A stretch of 64,000 nucleotides of DNA from positions 62,001 through 126,000 of the forward strand of contig CANMWO010000002.1 of assembly GCA_947501695.1 (NCBI GenBank), given 5' to 3'. This document shows, in pieces, positions 7,247-16,743 of the stretch (position 1 is its first letter; each line of letters opens with the position of its first letter). The notes under the pieces were generated by a model. It saw only the letters and a list, made by a program, of their open reading frames with translations. It had not been told where the DNA came from and did not search any database. Origin of the DNA: an uncultured Sphingomonadaceae bacterium (GTDB lineage Bacteria; Pseudomonadota; Alphaproteobacteria; Sphingomonadales; Sphingomonadaceae). A program made the translations under genes and the position numbers.

Positions 7247-9808
7247 ATGACCCAAACCTCCTACCGATTATTCGGGACCAGCATACTTGTCCTTTCTTTT
7301 CTGAACAGCTTACCGGCCTATGCCCAACTGACCAGTGACGCGCTGGACGATGATGACATTGTCGTCATTGCAGAACGCCCTCGTGGCGCCGTGATTACCG
7401 AAGTTCCACCCATAGTCGAGCTGGATGCAGCGGATATTGAAAGCTTTGGCGCGTCGTCGGTACAGGATCTGCTTGAGGCCATATCGTCGCAAACCACCTC
7501 CAGCCGCGGGCGTGGCAGTGGTCGGCCGATTGTGCTGATCAATGGCCAGCGCACTTCCGGTTTCCGCGAGGTTCGTGACCTGCCCCCCGAAGCGATTAGA
7601 AACGTGCAGGTCTTTCCCGAGGAACTGGCCCTGCAATATGGCTATCGCCCGGATCAGCGGGTGATCAACTTCATCCTCAAGGATGATTTTACCGGATTTA
7701 GCGCCGAAGCCGAATATGGCGTCCCCACACGGGGGGATCAGGGCCAGACAGAGCTGGAATCCACCCTCACACGGATTGGCAAAAACAGCCGGCTCAACGT
7801 CAATGTCGAATATCAGAATAAGACCGCGATTACCGAAGCGGAGCGGGACATCATTCAAAGTGATGACGGCGCTGCTGTTGGCCTTGGTGACTTCCGGACC
7901 TTAGTGGCTCCGTCGGACAATCTGGAACTCAACGGCGTTTACAGCCGGACTTTTGGCGATGGCACGGCCCTGTCGGTCAATGCCGGATATATTTATGACA
8001 AGAGTCGCGGCCTATCAGGCTTGCCGAGTGCGGATCTCACTATTCCGGCGAGCAGTCCGTTTGCCGTATCACCAACCGACGAAAGCCTGCTGCGTTATTT
8101 CACCGGATTCGGTCCGCTACATCGTGACGTCGAAAGCCATACGGCGCAGGCGGGTGCTTCGCTCAATGGTACATTGTCAGACTGGCGATGGTCGCTGACC
8201 GGTGAATATGTCCGCGAGCAAGTGGACACGGATACCGACCGATCCGGTGGCACCACCGCCTTGCAGGCTGCGATTGATGCGGGGGCTATCGATCCGTTTA
8301 ACGATGATCTCAGCACGCTGATCGGTGCGCCAACCACCGATGAAGCGCGTGCGGTCAGCCAGACCATAGATACGCTTGCGACAATTTCAGGGACATTGAT
8401 CAACCTCCCGTCCGGATCGGTGACGACCACTTTCCGCGCAGGCTATGACCGCGAAGATCTTGATAGCCGCGATATATCAGGAGATATCACCACACTGACC
8501 GATTTGGGCCGAGATAATTTCAACACCGGTTTCAATATCGACATTCCTCTAGCCAACGAAAATATCGATGTGGTCGAAGCAATTGGCGAATTGTCGATCA
8601 ACGGCGATTTTGGCTATAGTGACCTGTCCGATTTTGGCGGCCTGATCGAATATACATTCGGCCTGAACTGGGAACCTTTTGACGGCGTGGTTCTCACTGC
8701 GTCAGCCTTTGGCGAAGAAGCAGCGCCAGAGATTGAGCAGCTCGGCAATCCGCTGATTGTCACGCCCAATGTCACGACTTTTGATTTCACCAATGGCGAA
8801 ACTGTGCTGGCCGCGATTACCACCGGCGGTAATATTGATCTTCCGGCGGAAAAGCGGCGGGATATCAAACTGGCGCTCAATTACAGCCCGTCATGGCTCG
8901 ACGACATGACCTTTCTCGCCGAATATATCCGAAACAAGAGCGAGAATGTCGCGTCCAGCTTTCCTCTGCTGACCGAAGAGATTGAAACGGCTTTCCCTGA
9001 TCGCGTGACCCGCGATGTCAACGGTCGCCTGATCGCGATTGACCAACGCCCGATCAGCTATAGCGAAGTACGCAGCGAGAGCATCCGCTATGGGTTTGAT
9101 TTCCGTAAACGCTTTGGCCAACGGCGCGGCCGTGGTGGCGGTGAAGGCAGAGGTCGACGCGGCGGCGGACGAGCGGGCGGTGGACCACCCGCGGCGGCAA
9201 CCGGATCGCCCGGCAGCCCAACGCCGGATGGAGCAACTCCCCCAAACGCAAATAGGAATGCAAATTCAAATTCAGGCCAGAATGCAAGACCAGGCAGACG
9301 CCGGGGCGGCGCTGGCGGACGACCCCGCGGCGGACGCTGGCGGATGTCGCTCTATCATACGATCAAGCTGGAAGACCGAGTACTCATCCGTCCCGGAGTG
9401 GAAGAACTCGACCTCCTCAATGGCTCCGCCACCGGTTCAACCGGCGGCAGTCCACGTCATACATTTGAACTAGGAGGCGGCTGGTTCAATAATGGCATCG
9501 GTTTTCGGGTAAGGGGCGAGCACCAAACCGCCACGAGAGTAGATGGCGGACTGACAAGCTCTGATCTGCGTTTCTCGGACCTGACCACGCTCAACCTGCG
9601 TATGTTCATCAATCTTGATGATCGCGGCAATCTGACCGAGAGATTCAAGTTTCTGAAAGGCAGTCGAATTGCCTTTCGGGTTGATAACGTCTTCGACGAT
9701 ATTCAGGATGTTCGGGACAGCGATGGATTGGTTCCGCTCAGCTATCAGCAGGGCTTTGTCGATCCGATTGGACGCTATGTTGAGGTGAGTTTTCGCAAGC
9801 GATTTTAG
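7247..9808 (+). CDS. TonB-dependent receptor-like outer membrane protein with Arg/Gly-rich insert
   Basis: The frame is open from 7046, but the ATG at 7247 gives a clean signal peptide (MTQTSYRLFGTSILVLSFLNSLPAYA) and an 853-residue protein. A plug-like domain follows: DIESFGASSVQDLLEAISS and GRPIVLINGQRTSGFREVRDLPPEAIRNVQVFPEE. The C-terminus is a barrel ending in GRYVEVSFRKRF, with the terminal Phe expected for BamA-dependent insertion. Between two barrel segments, at nucleotides about 9115-9345, lies a low-complexity stretch rich in Arg, Gly, Pro and Asn. Related plug-barrel proteins are common in sphingomonads, but their substrates are mostly unknown. The gene stands alone, divergent from infA. 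Confidence 0.85.
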   Translation: MTQTSYRLFGTSILVLSFLNSLPAYAQLTSDALDDDDIVVIAERPRGAVITEVPPIVELDAADIESFGASSVQDLLEAISSQTTSSRGRGSGRPIVLINGQRTSGFREVRDLPPEAIRNVQVFPEELALQYGYRPDQRVINFILKDDFTGFSAEAEYGVPTRGDQGQTELESTLTRIGKNSRLNVNVEYQNKTAITEAERDIIQSDDGAAVGLGDFRTLVAPSDNLELNGVYSRTFGDGTALSVNAGYIYDKSRGLSGLPSADLTIPASSPFAVSPTDESLLRYFTGFGPLHRDVESHTAQAGASLNGTLSDWRWSLTGEYVREQVDTDTDRSGGTTALQAAIDAGAIDPFNDDLSTLIGAPTTDEARAVSQTIDTLATISGTLINLPSGSVTTTFRAGYDREDLDSRDISGDITTLTDLGRDNFNTGFNIDIPLANENIDVVEAIGELSINGDFGYSDLSDFGGLIEYTFGLNWEPFDGVVLTASAFGEEAAPEIEQLGNPLIVTPNVTTFDFTNGETVLAAITTGGNIDLPAEKRRDIKLALNYSPSWLDDMTFLAEYIRNKSENVASSFPLLTEEIETAFPDRVTRDVNGRLIAIDQRPISYSEVRSESIRYGFDFRKRFGQRRGRGGGEGRGRRGGGRAGGGPPAAATGSPGSPTPDGATPPNANRNANSNSGQNARPGRRRGGAGGRPRGGRWRMSLYHTIKLEDRVLIRPGVEELDLLNGSATGSTGGSPRHTFELGGGWFNNGIGFRVRGEHQTATRVDGGLTSSDLRFSDLTTLNLRMFINLDDRGNLTERFKFLKGSRIAFRVDNVFDDIQDVRDSDGLVPLSYQQGFVDPIGRYVEVSFRKRF

Positions 9809-9865
9809 GTTTATCTGCCGTCACCCCTGACCCAAGACCATTTTTTACCGCGAACCAACCATTGG

Positions 9866-9890
9866 TCATCCTGAACTTGTTTCAGGATGA
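9866..9890. repeat. Palindromic intergenic element (REP-like)
   Basis: TCATCCTGAA (9866-9875) pairs perfectly with TTCAGGATGA (9881-9890) around a CTTGT loop. This CATCCTGAACTTGTTTCAGGATG unit resembles a dispersed intergenic palindrome I recall from sphingomonad genomes. There is no T run, so a role as an ordinary terminator is less likely. I saw no second copy in this window. Confidence 0.6.
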
Positions 9891-10017
9891 TGGAGCTTCT
9901 TTCACAGAGCGCGCTTTCCTACAGATAGACCATCGTGATATTGCAAAACTGGCTCTTTCTCAGCATTGAATATTGAAATGACGTCTCTGCGCGTCCACCC
10001 GCAACAAAGCGAGAATT

Positions 10018-10194
10018 GTGTGAACTTTGGACTGTTATTCCCCACTATAATTGCGTCAAAGCACCGTGTTCACTTTGTCAACTTCGTCTGACTGCGCTCT
10101 CGCATAAGGACGTGTGACAAGTGTGAACTTTGGAACGATCTTGCGCGCCAAAGCATCCTAAAAGGACTGTGTAAACATTGTAAATTTCGCCGGA
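10018..10194. repeat. Imperfect two-unit tandem repeat
   Basis: GTGTGAACTTTGG occurs at 10018-10030 and again at 10121-10133. Each copy is followed by a GCG(T/C)CAAAGCA block (10053-10063 and 10145-10155), then a GTGT(T/A)(C/A)AC-like stretch and a TTTCG/CTTCG end. The order of blocks is kept in both units, with an 11-base length difference. It looks like an old duplication of an intergenic element; function unknown. Confidence 0.5.
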
Positions 10195-10213
10195 ATTTCG
10201 GGCTAATCCAAAC

Positions 10214-11089
10214 CTATTTAACCACGTGCAGTTTTCGCAAAATGCGCCAGCTCATGGCCTTGCCCTTATTCTGCTTCGGGAACCGGCCCGGCGCATTCGG
10301 ATTCATCGCCCAACCGCGCAACATGTTGTTAAACGCATGCGCATCCGCCTCGGCAAAGCTCCAATCGGAACGCCATGTAATCGATAGGGATATGCTGGAC
10401 TGTGACCCGTTTCTAACGAAATGCGGCGCCATCACGGGCACGAATATCGCCTTGCCAGGCGTCAGATGAAAAGCCTGTCCATGATCGGCAAAATCATCTT
10501 TCCAGACCAAATTTCGCGGTCCGCCAGTATGATAGGATTCATGGGACGTGGCAGGCGCGAACTTCTCATCACCAGCCGGAAAAACAGTCATTGTCTTTTC
10601 GCCGCGCAATTGCAGTAATATGTTATGCTCCGGATCGAAATGATAAGGTGTCATCGCATTTGGTGATGAGACAAAGATAAAACCCTGCGGCCGCAGCATC
10701 TTACCGGTCTTGCTCTCTAGAATAGGTCTGATTTCGGCAAGCAGAGAGAGCAGCAAAGCCTCATATTCCGGCACCTGCTCTATATTCTTCAACACCGCCC
10801 AACTCGCCGAATTTTCGATCATCAAGATCGTATCGGCTATCGACATGCCATTATTGGGCACATCGTCCGGATCAATTCCCACAGGCAGATCACCGGGATT
10901 ATATTCGACACTGGTTTTGGGCAGCGCGGTACCCAGCTTGGCCAAGGCGTCGAGCGACAGCAATGCATTTGCTGCCATATCATGGTCTAGTATCTGCGGT
11001 CGCTCGGGATAGCAGTCCGCAAATTGCCGCTGCATGTTCTGTCCAAAAACCGGCCTGCTAAACGCGTCTGTTCCCGCAATCTGATTCAT
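10214..11089 (-). CDS. JmjC-like cupin protein (2-oxoglutarate oxygenase fold)
   Basis: A 291-residue cupin-like protein. The core reads PQGFIFVSSPNAMTPYHFDPEHNILLQLRGEKTMTVFPAGD, giving an HxD iron-binding pair (HFD) at about residues 160-162. A later His in ATSHESYHTGGP or in VPVMAPHFVRNG could complete the triad. JmjC-type cupins of this size in bacteria hydroxylate proteins or small molecules using Fe(II) and 2-oxoglutarate; the substrate here is unknown. Its start overlaps the stop of the upstream GNAT gene by 4 bases, so the two probably act in one pathway. Confidence 0.75.
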   Translation of the reverse strand: MNQIAGTDAFSRPVFGQNMQRQFADCYPERPQILDHDMAANALLSLDALAKLGTALPKTSVEYNPGDLPVGIDPDDVPNNGMSIADTILMIENSASWAVLKNIEQVPEYEALLLSLLAEIRPILESKTGKMLRPQGFIFVSSPNAMTPYHFDPEHNILLQLRGEKTMTVFPAGDEKFAPATSHESYHTGGPRNLVWKDDFADHGQAFHLTPGKAIFVPVMAPHFVRNGSQSSISLSITWRSDWSFAEADAHAFNNMLRGWAMNPNAPGRFPKQNKGKAMSWRILRKLHVVK

Positions 11090-12303
11090 CGCTGCGCCTG
11101 CATTATATCGACAATTTCGCGTCCTTTAATATGCGCCATCAAGTCTTCACCGAGACGGACACCACGAAACATGGCGGTTCTTGAAAGCCCCTTCAGTTCA
11201 ATCGAAAAGCGTCCGATATGACGGCGTCCCGACCATAGGCTATCAATCATCGAGTGGTCTTCTGCTGCACAGCTATCCATCCAGTCAATGCCCGGTCGTT
11301 CGAGAATTTTGAGATTTTCGAGTTGTAGCAATACACCAGGAGAAAAACGGGCGTACTCTTCATCAAAAGTCGTTTTGAAAGAGAAGCTGCCGCTACTCGA
11401 CAGGAAATTCACTAGCATCGCCAGCGGTTTGCCATCAAGCCGCAGGTCGTGGCGTTCCAACTGGCCCGAGCTGGTCGCACCAAATAAGGTTTCCCGGAAA
11501 AAGCGGCGGGTTTCATCGGCACAATCCAGAGCAGACCCGTTATGGCCTTTCCATCCTTGCCGCTCGAGTTTGAGGAAGTCGTTGATCCAGCCATTTAGAT
11601 CATGATCATCATCATGATGGGCAAATTGTAAATTGCCCATTTCACCTAACCGTTTGGCCTGGCGACGCAATTCTTTGCGCTTCTTGGACCGAACGGTTTC
11701 GGCATAATAGCCCTCGGCATCAAGATGGCTTTGCAGCAACGCCCGGGCCTCGCTATGCACCAGATCGCACCGACGCTGTTGACGCATAGAAACGGCACGC
11801 AGCGCCTGATCCAGTGAACCGCCGACCGTCAATCCTCTAATGTGCATGAAGCCCGGCCAGTTTTTGGCATCAAGTTCCTTGAACAGCGCGGTCCAGAATT
11901 GATGTTCAAACCCGCTGCGTACCAATGGTGTGCCGAGAAAGCTGTTGTGATGCTTCCAGTTTTGTACAAATGGCACTGGCCAGCGGCCAAAATGGCGTGA
12001 AGGTCCGACCGGCAAAAGTCCTATAAGATCGGACTTTAGCGGCAAGCCGGCCCAGAATAGGAAAAGATGCAGCTCGGGATGAGTGCTGAAATGTTTGAGC
12101 GCTGGCTCCAGCATCCAGTTTTCGTAGAAAATATTCGGCTCAACCGCATTCCTCGCCAGTTTTTGCCACGCAGGCACCAAAGCTTCATCAATTGACGCGA
12201 CCGGCAGCAATTCGGCATTGGCCGAAGACGCCAAGCAAACACGATCGGACGTTTCATAATGAACCGCCTCATCACCCTGGGTCTGGAACCCGCCTGCATC
12301 CAT
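11086..12303 (-). CDS. GNAT-type acyltransferase of the CelD/BcsL (Acetyltransf_6) group
   Basis: A 405-residue protein with the long two-lobed layout of CelD/BcsL-type acyltransferases. The C-terminal GNAT half includes a DLRLDGKPLAMLVNFLSSSGSFSFKTTFDEEYARFSPGVLLQLE stretch (about residues 278-321), in which GKPLA and the SPG turn correspond to the usual strand and acyl-CoA site. A basic helical segment with TVRSKKRKELRRQAKRLGEMG lies near residue 207. Related proteins take part in polysaccharide or lipid modification, but function is rarely known. It is coupled by a 4-base overlap to the JmjC-like cupin downstream. No signal peptide is visible. Confidence 0.72.
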   Translation of the reverse strand: MDAGGFQTQGDEAVHYETSDRVCLASSANAELLPVASIDEALVPAWQKLARNAVEPNIFYENWMLEPALKHFSTHPELHLFLFWAGLPLKSDLIGLLPVGPSRHFGRWPVPFVQNWKHHNSFLGTPLVRSGFEHQFWTALFKELDAKNWPGFMHIRGLTVGGSLDQALRAVSMRQQRRCDLVHSEARALLQSHLDAEGYYAETVRSKKRKELRRQAKRLGEMGNLQFAHHDDDHDLNGWINDFLKLERQGWKGHNGSALDCADETRRFFRETLFGATSSGQLERHDLRLDGKPLAMLVNFLSSSGSFSFKTTFDEEYARFSPGVLLQLENLKILERPGIDWMDSCAAEDHSMIDSLWSGRRHIGRFSIELKGLSRTAMFRGVRLGEDLMAHIKGREIVDIMQAQR

Positions 12304-12385
12304 AACACTACCCTATCTGGTCTGGGTAATTTGCTAGCAAAAATAGGGTAATATCCGATTAACGACGATAATTTGGTTACATCAA

Positions 12386-12419
12386 AGAAAAACCCCGCCG
12401 GAATTGCTTCCAGCGGGGT
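12386..12419 (-). terminator. Rho-independent terminator of hppA
   Basis: On the minus strand, ACCCCGCTGGA pairs with TCCGGCGGGGT (12409-12419 with 12392-12402) with one mismatch, followed by TTTTTCTT. It lies 25 bases after the hppA stop. Confidence 0.85.
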
Positions 12420-12444
12420 CTGTTCAACCAATAGATGATTTAGC

Positions 12445-14562
12445 TTATGCCATACCGTGTGCCAGTGCTGCGAGAAGTAGCAAGGCAACAATATTGGTGA
12501 TCTTGATCATCGGGTTCACGGCTGGACCTGCGGTATCCTTGTAAGGATCACCTACAGTATCGCCCGTCACAGCGGCTTTATGGGCTTCTGAACCCTTGCC
12601 GCCATGATTGCCGTCTTCGATATATTTTTTCGCATTATCCCATGCACCGCCGCCTGCTGTCATCGACAGAGCAACGAACAGACCAGAGACGATCACGCCG
12701 AGTAGCAATGCGCCTAGAGCCGCAAAGCCATTGGCCTGACCAGCAACCGCAGTGATCACAAAATAGACCACAATCGGTGCCAATACCGGAAGCAGCGATG
12801 GCAGGATCATTTCCTTAATCGCCGCCTTGGTCACAAGGTCAACCGTACGGGCATAATCCGGACGCGATGTGCCATCCATAATGCCTTTGTCAGCAGCAAA
12901 CTGAGCACGGACGTCTTTCACAACGTCACCAGCAGCACGGCCCACAGCAGTCATGCCCATGGCTCCGAAGAGATAAGGCAAAAGCGCACCGAGCAGCAAA
13001 CCGACAATCACATATGGATTTTCGAGGCTGAAGCTGACTTGCAGATCCGGGAAGAACTCCTTGAGGTCGGCCGTATAAGCCGAGAACAAGACCAGCGCCG
13101 CTAGACCAGCAGAACCAATGGCATAGCCTTTGGTAACTGCTTTAGTGGTGTTACCCACAGCATCGAGAGCATCTGTTTTTTCCCGAACGCTTTCATCCAG
13201 ACCGGACATTTCGGCGATACCACCAGCGTTATCCGTTACCGGGCCATAAGCATCAAGAGCCACAACCATCCCGGCCAGAGCCAACATAGAGGTTGCAGCA
13301 AAAGCAATGCCAATCAGACCAGCAAGCTGGTAAGCCACAACGATCCCAACAACGATTACCAATGTTGGCAATGCCGTTGCTTCCATCGAAATAGCCAAAC
13401 CCTGGATCACGTTGGTGCCGTGACCAGTTTCGGATGATTTGGCGATAGAACGCACCGGACGATATTCTGTGCCGGTATAATATTCGGTAATCCAGATGAT
13501 CAAACCGGTTACAGCTAGACCGACCATCATTGACCAGAATAGAGCCATGCCGGTGAAACCACCCGTACCGTCAAGATTGGCACCGATAACCGTGTCCATG
13601 TCACCCAGCGTGCGCATTGTGACATACCAGATTGCCGGAATCGACAGAACAGCCGTGGTGATGAAACCCTTGTACAAGGCGCCCATGATGTTGTTGCTGC
13701 TACCCAAACGGACCATATAAGTGCCGATGATCGAAGTGATAATGCAAACACCACCCACGATAAGCGGCAATGACATAAGATCGTACAGGACAGTGTTGCC
13801 GACCAGATTGCCGACAGTAAGCGCCAGCAGAACCATGGTAGCGCCAACAGTCACAACATAAGTTTCAAACAAATCGGCGGCCATACCAGCACAATCGCCA
13901 ACATTATCACCGACATTATCAGCAATTGTTGCTGGGTTGCGTGGATCATCCTCAGGGATGCCAGCTTCAACCTTACCAACCAAATCAGCGCCAACGTCAG
14001 CCGCTTTAGTAAAGATACCGCCGCCCAAACGCGCAAAGATGGAAATCAGCGAAGCACCAAAAGCAAGAGCAACCAGCGAGTCAATGACAGTCCGGCTTTT
14101 CGCTTCAAGACCCATCTGTGTGGTTAGCACCCAGAAGAAGATCGAGATCGCGAGAAGCGCAAGACCAGCAACCAGCATACCAGTTACGGCACCAGCGCGA
14201 AACGCGACGGTGAGACCAGTTTGCAGACTTTCGCTAGCACCTTGTGCCGTGCGGACATTGGCACGAACCGATATGTTCATGCCGATATAGCCCGCTACGC
14301 CGGAAAGAATGGCACCAACAAGGAAACCAACTGTCGAAATTCCGCCGAGAAATAGGTAAACCAAGACTGCAACCACAACACCAACGATACCAATCGCGCG
14401 ATATTGGCGGTTCAGATAAGCTTGTGCGCCTTCCTGAATTGCAGCGGCAATGTCTTGCATTTTTTCATTGCCTGCCGGTGCATTAAGCACCTGACGGCTT
14501 GTAACAAACCCATATACTATGGCAATCAAACCACAGATTATTGAAATGGTGACAACAGTCAT
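12445..14562 (-). CDS. hppA: Membrane-bound proton-translocating pyrophosphatase, K+-insensitive type
   Basis: A 705-residue integral membrane enzyme with about 16 membrane helices, matching the family's usual length. The pyrophosphate site is intact: [38 protein letters not shown]. Conserved acidic motifs recur near the C-terminus, as in [21 protein letters not shown]. The subtype-deciding motif reads [16 protein letters not shown] Lys after GNTT, where K+-dependent enzymes have Ala, marks the potassium-insensitive, H+-pumping class. The enzyme couples PPi hydrolysis to proton export from the cytoplasm. A good terminator follows, and the gene appears monocistronic. Confidence 0.96.
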   Translation of the reverse strand: MTVVTISIICGLIAIVYGFVTSRQVLNAPAGNEKMQDIAAAIQEGAQAYLNRQYRAIGIVGVVVAVLVYLFLGGISTVGFLVGAILSGVAGYIGMNISVRANVRTAQGASESLQTGLTVAFRAGAVTGMLVAGLALLAISIFFWVLTTQMGLEAKSRTVIDSLVALAFGASLISIFARLGGGIFTKAADVGADLVGKVEAGIPEDDPRNPATIADNVGDNVGDCAGMAADLFETYVVTVGATMVLLALTVGNLVGNTVLYDLMSLPLIVGGVCIITSIIGTYMVRLGSSNNIMGALYKGFITTAVLSIPAIWYVTMRTLGDMDTVIGANLDGTGGFTGMALFWSMMVGLAVTGLIIWITEYYTGTEYRPVRSIAKSSETGHGTNVIQGLAISMEATALPTLVIVVGIVVAYQLAGLIGIAFAATSMLALAGMVVALDAYGPVTDNAGGIAEMSGLDESVREKTDALDAVGNTTKAVTKGYAIGSAGLAALVLFSAYTADLKEFFPDLQVSFSLENPYVIVGLLLGALLPYLFGAMGMTAVGRAAGDVVKDVRAQFAADKGIMDGTSRPDYARTVDLVTKAAIKEMILPSLLPVLAPIVVYFVITAVAGQANGFAALGALLLGVIVSGLFVALSMTAGGGAWDNAKKYIEDGNHGGKGSEAHKAAVTGDTVGDPYKDTAGPAVNPMIKITNIVALLLLAALAHGMA

Positions 14563-14721
14563 TGCTGTTCTTCTCCCCCTAAATTATTATCGTGAAATGC
14601 CCCAGAATTGTGGCGATATCGCGGAAACTTATAATGCGTGATCCGCATGGCGCAACCCCTGATTTTACAGGTATAACCTAGCATTTCAGATACTCCACAA
14701 ATTGATAGAAATCAGAATGGA

Positions 14722-15657
14722 TTATGCGTGCACGAAACCTAGAGTTTCAGGCAAGCCGATACGCTCGCCTTTCTGGACCAATGATACGCCCGAACCAGGC
14801 CGGCACTTGCCAATTTGGGTCAGATTGATCGGCAACACGGTTTCAGGGCTGGCTGTCAGCAACAATTGATAGTCATCACCGCCTGTCGCAGCACTAAGTC
14901 TGGCATCATCGCCCTCGCCGAACACGTTCTTGAACGCTTTTGACAACGGCAGCCGATCGAGATCAATTTCTAAATTAACGCCGCTGGCACTTGCAATCCT
15001 TGAAGCATCGAGCAAAAGTCCGTCCGATATATCCATCATCGTACTAACCAAAGATGACAGAGCCCGGCCATCCTCCAAATTCGGTTCCGGCCGGTTATGT
15101 GCCTTTAGCAAAGCCGCTGATGTTTCAATATCAGCCGCATGGGCCTTTCCGGATGCTATCTGCAAGCCAGCCCAAGCGTCTCCCATGTCGCCAGTCACAT
15201 AAACGCTATGTCCTGGCGCCGCTCCGCAGCGGGCGGGAATAATATGACCTTTTGCTTCACCAAAGGCTGTTAGCGACAAAGTGCGTTTGCCGCCATTTCC
15301 CACAGACACGGTGTCACCGCCGAGCAAGGGCACGCAAAAATGTCCAATCGCCTCTTTCAGGCCGCGAACAAAGGCCGTATCCCAACTGTCATCACCCGCC
15401 CGGCTATAGCCCATTAATATGCCAAGCGGCTTAGCGCCTTTGGCAGCCAAATCAGACAGGTTCACTGCAACAAGCTTCCAAGCCACGTCGGCCGGGTCTG
15501 CACTGGACAGAAAATGCATGTCTTCGACCATCATGTCATGAGTCATGACCAGCTTGTGGCGGCCGAATGGTAAAACAGCGGCGTCATCGGCCAATCCGCG
15601 CGCAGCCGGGTGGGTTGCCAGTGCTTTCAACTGGTCAATAAAATCCAATTCGGTCAA
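14722..15657 (-). CDS. thiL: Thiamine-monophosphate kinase
   Basis: A 311-residue PurM-like ATP-binding protein. ThiL motifs include DDAAVLPFG near the N-terminus, MTHDMMVEDMHFL, AVNLSDLAAKGAKPLGILM, GGDTVSV, VTGDMGDAWAGLQI and MMDISDGLLLDASRIA. The Asp residues in DDA, DHD-like, GGD and DISDG bind Mg-ATP. ThiL phosphorylates thiamine monophosphate to thiamine diphosphate, the last step of cofactor synthesis. It lies 92 bases after nusB on the same strand, a pairing common in proteobacteria. Confidence 0.95.
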   Translation of the reverse strand: MTELDFIDQLKALATHPAARGLADDAAVLPFGRHKLVMTHDMMVEDMHFLSSADPADVAWKLVAVNLSDLAAKGAKPLGILMGYSRAGDDSWDTAFVRGLKEAIGHFCVPLLGGDTVSVGNGGKRTLSLTAFGEAKGHIIPARCGAAPGHSVYVTGDMGDAWAGLQIASGKAHAADIETSAALLKAHNRPEPNLEDGRALSSLVSTMMDISDGLLLDASRIASASGVNLEIDLDRLPLSKAFKNVFGEGDDARLSAATGGDDYQLLLTASPETVLPINLTQIGKCRPGSGVSLVQKGERIGLPETLGFVHA

Positions 15658-15749
15658 TTGAGGCCCCCTTCACAAAGAAGATGTGCCCCACATCTGTTAC
15701 TACCACTCACACTCCCCTACCAAACAGGAACGTGTGGTTTGTCAGCCCC

Positions 15750-16199
15750 TCAGCTGCCCCGTACCTGCTTAGCTATAGCGTCCAGTAATCCGTTAACAAA
15801 GCCGCTATCCTTTTTGTTAAAAAAAGCATGTGCGACATCAACATATTCCGTGATTACTGTCCCCGTCGGGACTTCGTCCCGTGCCATTAATTCAAAGGCC
15901 CCTGCACGCAAAATTTGCAACATTGTTTTGTCGAGACGCCCTATAGACCAGCCGGATGCCAGTTTTTCGGTGATCAGTGTATCAATTTCATCTCGTTTCT
16001 CGGACACCCCAATGACAATCTCGTCAAAAAAGTCGACCTCCACCGGACGATATTGCTCATCCTCTATCTCGGCTCCAAGCCGATGATCATGAAATTCCTT
16101 GAGCAGTCTCGGAACAGAGGTCTTTTCCATATGCTGCTGAAACAAGGCCTGCACAGCTGCAAGGCGCGCTGTAGATCGGGTGTTCGATTTTGCGGTCAT
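15750..16199 (-). CDS. nusB: Transcription antitermination factor NusB
   Basis: A 149-residue all-helical NusB protein. It shows the N-terminal RSTARLAAVQALFQ motif and the conserved C-terminal stretch LRAGAFELMARDEVPTGTVITEYVDVAHAFFNKKDSGFVNGLLDAIAK. NusB with NusE (S10) binds boxA RNA and supports antitermination of rRNA transcription. The start overlaps the DUF1993 gene by 4 bases, and thiL follows. The internal acidic stretch EDEQYRPVEVDFFDEIVIG is typical of alphaproteobacterial NusB. Confidence 0.95.
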   Translation of the reverse strand: MTAKSNTRSTARLAAVQALFQQHMEKTSVPRLLKEFHDHRLGAEIEDEQYRPVEVDFFDEIVIGVSEKRDEIDTLITEKLASGWSIGRLDKTMLQILRAGAFELMARDEVPTGTVITEYVDVAHAFFNKKDSGFVNGLLDAIAKQVRGS

Positions 16200-16723
16200 G
16201 TTGGTAACTTCATCCGCGGCATACCTACGAAATCCATTTTACCAATCTTGAGGCCACGTTCACGAAGTAGATCATAGGCCGTGGTTGCGTGGAAATAGAA
16301 ATTGGGTTGCGCGAAACTGAGCAGGAAATTTTCGATAGTAAATGGCATGACGGTTTCCCTGAAACGAAATTCCATTGGTTGCCCAACAAAACTGGCCATC
16401 TCTGCTTCGTCAACCTTTTCAAGCTCGGTTTTCGCTTCGTCGAGCTTTTCGTAAAGACCCTCCCAGCTGTCTGGTGGTGCCGCCAGGCTGGGTGTAAACA
16501 CGCCTTCACGCGCAGCCTCGATCGCGCCTAGCGAATGCTCGCGACAACATTTCACCTGATAGGAAAAGGGCTGCATGTCTTCAATCAGCCGTGCACCAAT
16601 AATATCTTCGGCAGCAGCACCACCCTCTTCACAATGTGCTTTTGCCTTATCGACCAGCCCGCGAACGGCGGCAATAATCTGAAGCTGTGATGGGATAACG
16701 GCGTCATATAATGAAATGTTCAT
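16196..16723 (-). CDS. DUF1993 family protein (DinB-like helical bundle)
   Basis: A 175-residue protein of the DUF1993 family. Features are the N-terminal SLYDAVIPSQLQIIAAVRGLVDKA, a middle LIEDMQPFSYQVKCCREHSLGAI, and a C-terminal FAQPNFYFHATTAYDLLRERGLKIGKMDFVG. The predicted fold is a four-helix bundle related to DinB proteins, whose His residues can bind metal, as FHATTAYDLLR may here. No biochemical role is established. It sits between hisD (20 bases) and nusB (4-base overlap), so it is part of the hisG-hisD-nusB-thiL transcription unit by position. Confidence 0.82.
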   Translation of the reverse strand: MNISLYDAVIPSQLQIIAAVRGLVDKAKAHCEEGGAAAEDIIGARLIEDMQPFSYQVKCCREHSLGAIEAAREGVFTPSLAAPPDSWEGLYEKLDEAKTELEKVDEAEMASFVGQPMEFRFRETVMPFTIENFLLSFAQPNFYFHATTAYDLLRERGLKIGKMDFVGMPRMKLPT

Positions 16724-16743
16724 AGGCTCGGTCTTTCTGTTGA

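Larger units (their letters stand above)
9809..10213. other. Gene-free gap with palindrome and imperfect tandem repeat
   Basis: This 405-base stretch separates a rightward receptor gene and a leftward cupin gene. I find no convincing coding frame. It contains the palindrome at 9866-9890 and an imperfect two-unit repeat from about 10018, both listed separately. No clear terminator with a T run is visible for either convergent gene. Confidence 0.6.

Noticed and set aside
15679-15695. AGATGTG/CACATCT hairpin between nusB and thiL
   Set aside because: It is short and lacks a T run on the transcribed strand; thiL is probably still transcribed with nusB.
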